This document shows positions 46,580-54,393 of a stretch of 64,000 nucleotides of DNA, piece after piece; within the stretch, counting starts at the first letter, position 1; each line of letters begins with the position of its first letter. The notes under the pieces were generated by a model, which saw only the letters and a list, made by a program, of their open reading frames with translations, was not told where the DNA came from and did no database searches. This DNA comes from an uncultured Clostridia bacterium. Its GTDB lineage: Bacteria; Bacillota; Clostridia; Oscillospirales; Acutalibacteraceae. The position numbers and the translations under genes are program-made. The stretch spans positions 1-64,000 of the forward strand of contig CAKMIX010000011.1 in the NCBI GenBank assembly GCA_927362715.1. The letters are read 5' to 3'.

Positions 46580-47914
46580 GTGTACGAAAAAGTCACCGAG
46601 CTGCTGGAGAAAAAGGATTACCCGCAGCTCAAGGAAATTTTGTCCGACATGAACGAAGCGGACATCGCCACCGTGCTCAAAGAGCTGCCGCAGGAAAAGC
46701 TGCCGCTTCTCTATCGCATACTCCCCAAAGAGCTTGCGGCGGAGGTGTTCGTCAATATGGACTCCGACGACCAGGAGTTCCTGATCCGAGCGTTCAGCGA
46801 TAATGAGCTGCGCGAGGTGTTGGACGAGATGTATGTGGACGACGCGGTGGACGTTATTGAGGAAATGCCCGCCACCGTCGTCAAGCGCATCCTCCAGCAT
46901 ACCGATCCCGAGATGCGCAAAAGCATCAACGAGATCCTGCAATACCCTGAAGACTCCGCCGGGAGCCTGATGACGACCGAATATGTCGATTTGAAAAAAT
47001 ACATGACCGTGGCGGACGCTTTCACGCGCATCCGCCGCACGGGCGTGGACAAAGAGACCATTTATATTTGCTACGTCACAGATGAAAATCGAAAGCTCCT
47101 CGGGATCGTGACCGTCAAAGATCTGCTTTTGTCCGACCAGACCGACAAGATCTTTGAGATCATGGATACCAATATCATATCTACGACCACGCTGGAGGAT
47201 AAAGAGGTTGTCGCCGAAAAGTTCCGCAAATACGACCTTTTGGCGCTGCCCGTGGTCGATCGGGAAAACCGTCTGGTGGGCATCATCACCATCGACGACG
47301 CCATGGATGTCTTGCAGGACGAGAACACCGAGGACATCGAAAAAATGGCAGCGATCACGCCCACGGACAAGCCATACCTCAAAATGAGCGTGTTTGAGAT
47401 TTGGAAAAAGCGTTTTCCGTGGCTTTTGCTGCTGATGGTCTCCGCGACCTTTACGGGACGGATCATCCAGAATTTCGAATCGGCGCTGCAAGCATACGTC
47501 GTGCTCACGGCGTACATCCCGATGCTGATGGGCACGGGCGGCAACTGCGGCGCGCAGTCCTCCACGACCATCATCCGCGGCCTTTCTTTGGGAGAGATCG
47601 CTTTCCGTGATACGTTTAAAGTGGTCTGGAAGGAATTTCGCGTAGCGTTCTTCTGCGGGATCACGCTCGCCGCCGTGAATTTCGGCAGGCTTTTGCTGAT
47701 GGACCATGTTACGGTTCTGGTCGCGGGCGTGGTCAGCCTCTCCATGATCCTGACCATTATTCTGGCAAAGTTCATCGGCTGCTCTCTGCCGATCCTTGCC
47801 AAACGGATCCACCTTGACCCCGCCGTCATGGCGAACCCGTTTATTTCGACGATCGTGGACGCCATGTCCCTGCTCATTTACTTCCGGGTCGCAAAGCTGT
47901 TGCTGCCCTTTTAG
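46580..47914 (+). CDS. mgtE: Magnesium transporter MgtE
   Basis: A 444-residue MgtE Mg2+ channel. The N-terminal superhelical domain (about 1-125) and two CBS domains (about 130-250) form the Mg2+-sensing gate, followed by five membrane helices. The pore signature GTGGNCGAQSSTTIIRGL and the pore-region DPAVMANPFISTIVDA are present. GGGAGG at 46566-46571 is 8 nt from GTG 46580; an upstream in-frame start at 46529 lacks an RBS. Expression is likely controlled by the M-box terminator and perhaps by the upstream ORF. Confidence 0.93.
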   Translation: MYEKVTELLEKKDYPQLKEILSDMNEADIATVLKELPQEKLPLLYRILPKELAAEVFVNMDSDDQEFLIRAFSDNELREVLDEMYVDDAVDVIEEMPATVVKRILQHTDPEMRKSINEILQYPEDSAGSLMTTEYVDLKKYMTVADAFTRIRRTGVDKETIYICYVTDENRKLLGIVTVKDLLLSDQTDKIFEIMDTNIISTTTLEDKEVVAEKFRKYDLLALPVVDRENRLVGIITIDDAMDVLQDENTEDIEKMAAITPTDKPYLKMSVFEIWKKRFPWLLLLMVSATFTGRIIQNFESALQAYVVLTAYIPMLMGTGGNCGAQSSTTIIRGLSLGEIAFRDTFKVVWKEFRVAFFCGITLAAVNFGRLLLMDHVTVLVAGVVSLSMILTIILAKFIGCSLPILAKRIHLDPAVMANPFISTIVDAMSLLIYFRVAKLLLPF

Positions 47915-48150
47915 AGTACAGATCGCAGAGGTCAGACGTCAGATGTGGAATAATAGGGTTCTGCACAAAGCCGAAATCCGCACAACCCCGTAGGGACAGC
48001 CCTTGCGGCTGTCCGCGCGTCCGGAATTCAGCAATCAGAAATCAGAAATCAGAAATCAGAAGTCAGAAACTGTATAGACAAATTCGCACAAAGTATAAAT
48101 CTGTAGGACAAGGGGACGGTTCTGTGTCTCAAAGAACACAGAGCCGTCCT
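47915..48150. repeat. Composite intergenic repeat region
   Basis: No gene is seen here. A hairpin GGACAGCC/GGCTGTCC (47994-48001 and 48007-48014) is followed by five 7-bp units, mostly AATCAGA (48033-48067). Then comes the large inverted repeat at 48114-48149. Such modules recur in many gut clostridial genomes as I recall, and the combination looks like stacked small repeats or a MITE remnant. Confidence 0.6.
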
Positions 48151-48158
48151 TCCTTTTT
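48114..48158 (+). terminator. Terminator after mgtE within repeat
   Basis: GGACGGTTCTGTGT (48114-48127) pairs with 48136-48149 (one G-T wobble), then TTCCTTTTT. The sequence resembles a repeated intergenic element but can act as a terminator. Confidence 0.7.
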
Positions 48159-48221
48159 GCCTTTCGAACAGTCTGTCGTTACGTTTTTTCGCCGTAAATC
48201 TGCACAAAACGCACGCGCATC

Positions 48222-48239
48222 CTGTTAAAAAATTGTCAA
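48222..48239. promoter_or_regulatory. Weaker Rex-box-like site
   Basis: CTGTTAA-AAAA-TTGTCAA matches the Rex consensus TTGTTAA-N4-TTAACAA at 11 of 14 fixed positions. It starts 27 bp before the stronger site at 48249. Confidence 0.5.
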
Positions 48240-48248
48240 GGGAAACAG

Positions 48249-48266
48249 ATGTTAAAATATTAACAA
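48249..48266. promoter_or_regulatory. Rex operator
   Basis: ATGTTAA-AATA-TTAACAA matches the Rex consensus at 13 of 14 fixed positions and is symmetrical (TGTTAA/TTAACA). It lies just upstream of the rex -35, fitting autoregulation. Confidence 0.85.
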
Positions 48267-48273
48267 ATTCCCA

Positions 48274-48302
48274 TTGACAAGCGGGATTTCTTGCGCTATC
48301 AT
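48274..48302 (+). promoter_or_regulatory. Promoter for the rex-adhE-hydrogenase operon
   Basis: TTGACA (48274-48279), 17 bp, TATCAT (48297-48302), about 40 bp before the rex start and 8 bp downstream of the Rex operator. Confidence 0.85.
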
Positions 48303-48341
48303 GAAACCAATACAAGAATACTGATTGGGGCGATAGGGCTT

Positions 48342-48992
48342 ATGTGCAGCGCGCAAACGGGCGTTCGGAGCATCTCCAAACAAACGCTTCTGCGGCTTCC
48401 CATGTATCTCGATTACCTCAAACGTCTGCAAGGCGAAGAGGCGGCGCACATTTCCGCGCCGAAGATCGCCGCAGCCTTGGGGCTTAATGAGGTGCAGGTG
48501 CGCAAAGACATCGCCGCCGTCAGTTCTTGTGCGGGCAAGCCGAAAACCGGCTTTGAGACTGCCCGGCTCATCCGGGATATCGAAGCCTTCCTCGGCTACG
48601 ACAGCGTCAACGAAGCGGTGCTCGTGGGCGCAGGCAAGCTCGGCCGCGCGCTGCTCGGCTATGAGGGCTTTGCGCAGTTCGGCATCCGCCTGGTTGCGGC
48701 ATTCGACCGCAATGCCGACGCGGCGGCGATGTACGGCAAGGACGCGCCGATGATCCTCCCCATGGAAAAGCTCACCGACCTTTGCCGGCGTATGGGCATC
48801 CATATCGGGATCATCACCGTTCCCGCCGAAAGCGCGCAGGAGGTCTGCGATCTGCTCGTGTCCGGCGGGGTGCGCGCGATCTGGAACTTCGCGCCGACGC
48901 ATCTGCATGTCCCCGAAGGGGTGCTTTTGCAAAACGAGAATATCGCCTCGTCTCTCGCGGTGCTGTCCGCCCATCTAAAGCAGTCCATGTAA
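48342..48992 (+). CDS. rex: Redox-sensing transcriptional repressor Rex
   Basis: A 216-residue NAD(H)-responsive repressor; NADH binding releases it from DNA. The N-terminal winged helix (about 9-75) contains the typical SKQTLLRLPMYLDYL and GLNEVQVRKDIAAV. The Rossmann domain begins with VGAGKLGRAL (95-104). A C-terminal swap helix completes the fold. ATG 48342 is preferred; an in-frame start at 48291 lies inside the promoter. Start-site RBS is weak (ATAGGG). Rex boxes upstream indicate that it represses itself and the downstream adhE-hydrogenase genes. Confidence 0.94.
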   Translation: MCSAQTGVRSISKQTLLRLPMYLDYLKRLQGEEAAHISAPKIAAALGLNEVQVRKDIAAVSSCAGKPKTGFETARLIRDIEAFLGYDSVNEAVLVGAGKLGRALLGYEGFAQFGIRLVAAFDRNADAAAMYGKDAPMILPMEKLTDLCRRMGIHIGIITVPAESAQEVCDLLVSGGVRAIWNFAPTHLHVPEGVLLQNENIASSLAVLSAHLKQSM

Positions 48993-49018
48993 TCACGACG
49001 ATAAAGGAGTACGGTACA

Positions 49019-51628
49019 ATGGAAAAGACCAAGACTTACGAGATCGTGGATTCGGTTGAGAAGCTTGAACAGGCGCTCAAACGGGTCCGCAAGGCGCAGG
49101 AGACCTTTGCGACCTATACCCAGGAGCAGGTGGATAAGATCTTCCGCGCCGCCGCCATCGCTGCGAATAAGCAGCGCATTCCGCTCGCCAAAATGGCGGT
49201 GGAAGAAACCGGCATGGGCGTTGTGGAAGATAAGGTCATCAAGAACCACTACGCCGCCGAATATATCTATAACGCCTATAAAAACACGAAAACCTGCGGC
49301 GTTGTAGAGGAGGATCCCGCGTTCGGCATCAAGCGTGTCGCCGAGCCCATCGGTGTTATCGCAGCGGTCATCCCGACCACGAACCCCACCTCGACTGCGA
49401 TCTTTAAGACGCTCATTTCTTTAAAGACCCGCAACGGCATTATCATCAGCCCCCACCCGCGCGCGAAGAAATCCACCATTGCTGCGGCAAAGGTCGTGCT
49501 CGAAGCCGCTGTAGAGGCGGGCGCGCCTGAGGACATCATCGGCTGGATCGACATCCCGTCTCTGGAGATGACCACGCTTCTGATGAAAGAGGCGGACATC
49601 ATCCTTGCTACGGGCGGCCCCGGCATGGTCAAATCCGCATACTCCTCCGGCAAACCGGCGCTCGGCGTCGGCGCGGGCAATACGCCGGCGATCATCGACG
49701 ACACCGCCGACATCCTGCTTGCCGTCAACTCCATCATCCACTCCAAGACCTTCGACAACGGCATGATCTGCGCTTCCGAGCAGTCGGTCATCGTGCTCGA
49801 CAAGGTCTATAAGAAGGTCAAGGACGAATTCACCGCGCGCGGCTGCTATTTCCTCAAGAAAGCGGAGATCGAAAAGGTCCGCAAGACCATCATCATCAAC
49901 GGCGCGCTCAATGCGAAGATCGTCGGCCAGCCCGCGCACAAGATCGCAGAGCTTGCGGGCGTGAGCGTCCCCGAGACCACAAAGATCCTCATCGGCGAGG
50001 TCGAGAGTGTGGATATCTCCGAGGAATTCGCACACGAAAAGCTGTCTCCCGTGCTTGCCATGTATAAGGCGAAGGATTTCGACGAAGCCATGGATAAGGC
50101 GGAGCACCTCATCGCGGACGGCGGCTACGGCCATACCTCCTCCGTGTACCTCAACGCCGTGACTGAGCAGGATAAGCTCGCACGCTTCGGCGAGCGCATG
50201 AAGACCTGCCGCATCCTTGTCAATACGCCTTCCTCACAGGGCGGCATCGGCGACCTTTACAACTTCAAGCTTGCACCCTCTCTGACGCTTGGCTGCGGCT
50301 CCTGGGGCGGCAACTCGGTTTCCGAGAACGTCGGCGTCAAGCATCTGTTGAATATCAAAACCGTTGCAGAGAGAAGGGAAAATATGCTGTGGTTCCGCGC
50401 GCCCGAAAAGGTGTACTTCAAAAAGGGCTGCCTGCCCGTTGCGCTTGACGAGCTCAAAAATGTGCTCGGCAAGAAAAAGGCATTCATTGTTACGGACTCC
50501 TTCCTGTATAATAACGGCTACACCAAACCGATCGAAGACAAGCTCGACGAAATGGGCATCCGCCACACCTGCTTCTACGAAGTCGCGCCCGACCCGACGC
50601 TCCAGTGCGCCGAAAAGGGTACCGACCAGATGCGGCAGTTCGAGCCGGATACCATCATCGCCATCGGCGGCGGCTCGGCTATGGACGCCGCGAAGATCAT
50701 GTGGGTGATGTATGAGCATCCGGACGTGGACTTCTCCGACATGGCAATGGACTTCATGGATATCCGCAAGCGTGTCTATACCTTCCCGAAGATGGGCGAA
50801 AAGGCGTATTTCATCGCGATCCCGACTTCGGCCGGTACGGGCTCCGAGGTCACGCCGTTTGCGATCATCACCGACGCCGAGACCGGCGTGAAGTGGCCGC
50901 TTGCAGACTATCAGCTGATGCCGAATATGGCGATCGTGGACGCAGACCTGATGATGAGCGCGCCGAAGGGCTTGACCGCGGCTTCCGGTATCGACGCCGT
51001 AACGCATGCGCTTGAAGCGTATGCCTCCGTTATGGCGACCGATTATACCGACGGCCTTGCGATCCGCGCGCTGCAAATGATCTTCCGGTATCTGCCGCGC
51101 GCTTACGATAACGGACAAAACGACCCTGTTGCGCGTGAAAAGATGGGCAACGCCGCCACTATGGCAGGTATGGCGTTCGCAAATGCATTCCTTGGCGTCT
51201 GCCACTCGATGGCGCACAAGCTCGGTGCGTTCCACCACCTGCCGCACGGCATCGCAAACGCGCTGCTGATCGACAACGTCCTGCGCTACAACGCGGCGGA
51301 AGTTCCCACCAAGATGGGCACTTTCCCGCAGTATGACCACCCGCATACGCTTGCGCGTTATGCAGAGGTCGCCGACGCGCTGGGTGTGCAGGGCAAGACG
51401 GACGAAGAAAAGCTCGAAGGTCTTATCGCTAAGATCGACGCCCTGAAAGAACACTGCGGCGTGAAAAAGACGATCCGCGACTACGGCGTGGATGAGAAAT
51501 ACTTCCTTGACACCCTCGACGAAATGGTCGAGCAGGCGTTCAACGACCAGTGCACCGGCGCGAACCCGCGCTATCCGCTGATGAGCGAGATCAAAGAGAT
51601 GTATCTCAAGGCATATTACGGCGAATAA
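49019..51628 (+). CDS. adhE: Bifunctional acetaldehyde/alcohol dehydrogenase AdhE
   Basis: An 869-residue two-domain enzyme that reduces acetyl-CoA to ethanol with 2 NADH. The N-terminal aldehyde dehydrogenase has catalytic Cys251 in NGMICASEQS and the GVGAGNTP loop. The C-terminal iron-dependent alcohol dehydrogenase has GGGSAMDAAK and the metal-binding His region HSMAHKLGAFHHLPHG near 728-743. AAAGGAG at 49003-49009 is 9 nt from ATG 49019. It is the second gene of the Rex operon, a classical Rex target. Confidence 0.96.
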   Translation: MEKTKTYEIVDSVEKLEQALKRVRKAQETFATYTQEQVDKIFRAAAIAANKQRIPLAKMAVEETGMGVVEDKVIKNHYAAEYIYNAYKNTKTCGVVEEDPAFGIKRVAEPIGVIAAVIPTTNPTSTAIFKTLISLKTRNGIIISPHPRAKKSTIAAAKVVLEAAVEAGAPEDIIGWIDIPSLEMTTLLMKEADIILATGGPGMVKSAYSSGKPALGVGAGNTPAIIDDTADILLAVNSIIHSKTFDNGMICASEQSVIVLDKVYKKVKDEFTARGCYFLKKAEIEKVRKTIIINGALNAKIVGQPAHKIAELAGVSVPETTKILIGEVESVDISEEFAHEKLSPVLAMYKAKDFDEAMDKAEHLIADGGYGHTSSVYLNAVTEQDKLARFGERMKTCRILVNTPSSQGGIGDLYNFKLAPSLTLGCGSWGGNSVSENVGVKHLLNIKTVAERRENMLWFRAPEKVYFKKGCLPVALDELKNVLGKKKAFIVTDSFLYNNGYTKPIEDKLDEMGIRHTCFYEVAPDPTLQCAEKGTDQMRQFEPDTIIAIGGGSAMDAAKIMWVMYEHPDVDFSDMAMDFMDIRKRVYTFPKMGEKAYFIAIPTSAGTGSEVTPFAIITDAETGVKWPLADYQLMPNMAIVDADLMMSAPKGLTAASGIDAVTHALEAYASVMATDYTDGLAIRALQMIFRYLPRAYDNGQNDPVAREKMGNAATMAGMAFANAFLGVCHSMAHKLGAFHHLPHGIANALLIDNVLRYNAAEVPTKMGTFPQYDHPHTLARYAEVADALGVQGKTDEEKLEGLIAKIDALKEHCGVKKTIRDYGVDEKYFLDTLDEMVEQAFNDQCTGANPRYPLMSEIKEMYLKAYYGE

Positions 51629-51640
51629 GGAGGAGCATAT

Positions 51641-52390
51641 ATGAAACTCGAAAAGGTCATTGCGGTCCGTACCGCGAAAACCGTTTATCGTGACGGCAAC
51701 CGTGCCGTCAAAGTGTTCGACGAGGACTACAAAAAGTCCGATATCCTCAATGAAGCACTCAATCAGGCGCGCGCCGAGGAAACGGGTCTGCCCGTGCCGA
51801 AGCTGCTGGAAGTCGGCGTTGTAGACGGCAAATGGGCGATCGCGTCCGAATACATCGAGGGCAAGACCCTCGGTCAGCTCATGGACGAACATCCGGAAAA
51901 GGTCGATGAATATCTGGAGCTGTTCGTGGACATCCAGCTGCGCATCCACAACCAGAAAGCGCCGCTGCTCAATAAGCTCAAGGATAAGATGAACCGCAAG
52001 ATCAACGAGACCGATCTCGACGCGACCACGCGCTATGAGCTGCATACGCGCTTGGAGGGCATGCCTAAGCACAATAAGGTCTGCCACGGCGATTTCCGCC
52101 CGAGCAACGTCATCGTCGGAGATGACGGCGTCAACTATATCATTGACTGGGCGCATGTCACACAGGGCAACGCCTCTGCGGACGCGGCGCGCACCTATTT
52201 GGTCTTCTATTTGAAGGGCGAGACGGAGTTGGCGGAAAAGTATCTTAATCTGTTCTGCAAAAAGAGCGATACGGCAAAGCAGTATGTCCAGAAATGGCTG
52301 CCGATCGTCGCCGCCTCCCAAAGCGTCAAGCGTAACCCGGAGGAAAAAGAGCTGCTTATGAAGTGGCTGGACGTTGTGGACTACGAATAA
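51641..52390 (+). CDS. APH-fold small-molecule or protein kinase
   Basis: A 249-residue aminoglycoside phosphotransferase/choline kinase-fold protein. The catalytic loop CHGDFRPSN (148-156) has the Asp base D151, and the metal-binding Asp is D169 in IIDWAH. The N-terminal Lys-Glu pair is plausible (K24; E70 region). Antibiotic resistance is unlikely given its position, 12 nt after adhE and upstream of Fe-S genes. The substrate is unknown; it may phosphorylate a metabolite or a partner in this operon (inference). AGGAGGAG gives a strong RBS. Confidence 0.8.
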   Translation: MKLEKVIAVRTAKTVYRDGNRAVKVFDEDYKKSDILNEALNQARAEETGLPVPKLLEVGVVDGKWAIASEYIEGKTLGQLMDEHPEKVDEYLELFVDIQLRIHNQKAPLLNKLKDKMNRKINETDLDATTRYELHTRLEGMPKHNKVCHGDFRPSNVIVGDDGVNYIIDWAHVTQGNASADAARTYLVFYLKGETELAEKYLNLFCKKSDTAKQYVQKWLPIVAASQSVKRNPEEKELLMKWLDVVDYE

Positions 52391-52423
52391 GCGTCCGCAG
52401 CACTGTATAAAGGAGAATCAGCG

Positions 52424-52663
52424 ATGAAAGTGACTGTCTGTATCGGAAGCTCCTGCCATCTGAAGGGCTCGCGCGCCGTGGTCGAGCGGCTGCAGCAGCT
52501 TGTGGCGGAGAACGACCTCAAAGACCGTGTGGAGCTCAGCGGGAAATTCTGCATGGGCAACTGCCGCAACGGCGTTTCCGTGACCGTGGATGACGAGCTG
52601 TTCTCGGTTTCTCCCGAAACGGTCGATGATTTCTTCAAGCAGAACGTGCTTGCGAAGCTGTAA
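52424..52663 (+). CDS. Thioredoxin-like [2Fe-2S] ferredoxin (NuoE/HydC type)
   Basis: A 79-residue stand-alone thioredoxin-fold [2Fe-2S] protein. The four Cys follow the NuoE-type pattern: C6-x4-C11 and C43-x3-C47 (CIGSSC, CMGNC). Such subunits pass electrons in NADH-linked [FeFe] hydrogenases and hydrogenase regulators. AAAGGAG precedes ATG 52424. It lies just before the sensory-type hydrogenase gene and probably supplies its electrons or senses redox state. Confidence 0.88.
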   Translation: MKVTVCIGSSCHLKGSRAVVERLQQLVAENDLKDRVELSGKFCMGNCRNGVSVTVDDELFSVSPETVDDFFKQNVLAKL

Positions 52664-52704
52664 CAAAATAACAGAACACTTGCAGACGGAATCGGGGGAT
52701 CGAT

Positions 52705-54393
52705 ATGTCCAACTATATCAACCTGAAAAAGTCCAACTGCAAAAACTGCTACAAATGTATCCGCAACTGCCCGGTGAAATCCATCAGCTTTTCGGGTTCG
52801 CAGGCGCAGATCATCGAGGACGAATGCGTCCTTTGCGGAATGTGCTTTGTCGCCTGCCCGCAGAACGCCAAGGAAATTCGCAATGATTTATCATCTGCGA
52901 AGGCGCTGCTCGCGGGCGACGCGCCCGTATATGTAAGTCTGGCGCCCTCGTTTGCCGCAAACTACGAGGGCGTCGGCATTGCGGGTATGCGCAAAGCGCT
53001 CATGCAGCTTGGATTTGCCGATGCGCAGGAGACTGCCGTCGGCGCGACCATGGTGAAAAACGAATATGACCGCATGGCAGACGAGGGGACGCAGGACGTC
53101 ATCATCGCCACTTGCTGCCATACGGTCAATTTGCTCATACAAAAGCATTTTACCGAGGCGCTTCCCTGTCTTGCCAAGGTGCAGTCGCCCATGCAGGCGC
53201 ACTGCTCGCTTCTCAAAAAAGAGCATCCGGGCGCCAAGACACTCTTTATCGGGCCGTGTATCTCTAAAAAAGCGGAGGGGGAGGACTATCCCGGCATCGC
53301 GGACTGCGTGCTCACGTTTGAGGAACTCGACGAGTGGTTCGCCGAAGCGGGGATCACGCCTGAGCCAGTCCCGGAGGACGATGAGCCTGCGGGCAAGGCA
53401 CGCTTTTTCCCGACGGCGGGCGGCATCCTCAAATCCATGCGCTGCGACAGCCCAAAATACAGCTACCTTGCAGTGGACGGTATGTCGGCGTGTATCAACG
53501 CGATCCAGGACGTCATCAACGGGAACGTACACAACTGCTTTATCGAAATGTCCGCGTGCCCCGGAAGCTGCATCGGGGGGCCAACTATGCGCCGGTCGCA
53601 CCGTGCGCCTGTGCAGGGTTACCTTGCGGTGGAGAAATATGCTAAAAAAGCAGAAGGTGCGGATTTTCCCGTCGAACAGCCCGAGAGCGCGGAGCTTGCG
53701 AAAAACCTGATCTATCTCAAAAAAGAAAAACCGCGCGCGGGCAGCCGCGCTATTGAGGAGATCTTGCGCAAAATGGGCAAGGTGCGCCCTGAGGATGAGC
53801 TCAACTGCGGTTCGTGCGGCTACAACACCTGCCGTGAAAAGGCGCAGGCAGTGCTCGACGGCAAGGCGGAGCTTTCCATGTGCCTGCCGTTCCTTAAAGA
53901 AAAGGCGGAGACCTTCTCCGATACCATCATTCAGAATACGCCCAACGGCATTTTGATCCTCAACGAGGATATGGAAGTGCAGCAGATCAACGCCGCCGCA
54001 CGGCAGATCCTCAATATCCGCAATCAGAACGATGTTCTCGGCGAGCCGGTCGTGCGCATTCTCGAACCGTTTGATTTCATCGAAGTCCTTTCGGGCGGGG
54101 TGGGCATCCACGACAAGCGCGTCTATCTTGCGGAGTACGACAAATACGTTGAGGAGACCATCATTTACGACCGCCTGTACCACATCCTTATGTGCATCAT
54201 GCGCGACATCACGGAGGAGGAAAAGGAAAAGGCGAAAAAAGAGGAGATCAGCCGCCATACCATCGAGGTCACGGATAAGGTGATCGAAAAGCAGATGCGT
54301 ATCGTGCAGGAGATCGCCTCGCTCTTAGGCGAGACCACGGCGGAAACCAAAATTGCTCTGACCAATCTGAAGGAGTCTCTCAAAGATGAATGA
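52705..54393 (+). CDS. PAS-containing sensory-type (group C-like) [FeFe] hydrogenase
   Basis: A 562-residue protein. Two [4Fe-4S] ferredoxin motifs (C12, C15, C18, C22; C41, C44, C47, C51) precede the H-cluster domain. H-cluster loops are L1 ATCCHT (C137, C138), L2 GPCISKKAE (C185, K188, E191) and L3 EMSACPGSC (C285, C289). All cluster Cys are kept, but the two Met positions flanking the site in catalytic enzymes appear as G183 and S283, as I recall for the sensory hydrogenase of Thermotoga maritima. A further Cys4 FeS domain (C368, C371, C376, C393) and a PAS domain (~400-500) follow. Next to a SpoIIE phosphatase, it resembles HfsB or phosphatase-linked group C. It probably senses H2 or redox state instead of producing H2. 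Confidence 0.85.
   Translation: MSNYINLKKSNCKNCYKCIRNCPVKSISFSGSQAQIIEDECVLCGMCFVACPQNAKEIRNDLSSAKALLAGDAPVYVSLAPSFAANYEGVGIAGMRKALMQLGFADAQETAVGATMVKNEYDRMADEGTQDVIIATCCHTVNLLIQKHFTEALPCLAKVQSPMQAHCSLLKKEHPGAKTLFIGPCISKKAEGEDYPGIADCVLTFEELDEWFAEAGITPEPVPEDDEPAGKARFFPTAGGILKSMRCDSPKYSYLAVDGMSACINAIQDVINGNVHNCFIEMSACPGSCIGGPTMRRSHRAPVQGYLAVEKYAKKAEGADFPVEQPESAELAKNLIYLKKEKPRAGSRAIEEILRKMGKVRPEDELNCGSCGYNTCREKAQAVLDGKAELSMCLPFLKEKAETFSDTIIQNTPNGILILNEDMEVQQINAAARQILNIRNQNDVLGEPVVRILEPFDFIEVLSGGVGIHDKRVYLAEYDKYVEETIIYDRLYHILMCIMRDITEEEKEKAKKEEISRHTIEVTDKVIEKQMRIVQEIASLLGETTAETKIALTNLKESLKDE

Noticed and set aside
48028-48067. CRISPR-like array
   Set aside because: The repeat unit is only 7 bp and has no spacers; it is a short tandem repeat. 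No cas gene is present.
48291-48341. Upstream start for Rex
   Set aside because: It lies within the promoter -10 region and would add residues not found in Rex proteins.
51641-52390. Aminoglycoside resistance gene
   Set aside because: The APH fold is present, but the position inside a redox operon and lack of resistance-family features argue against drug modification.
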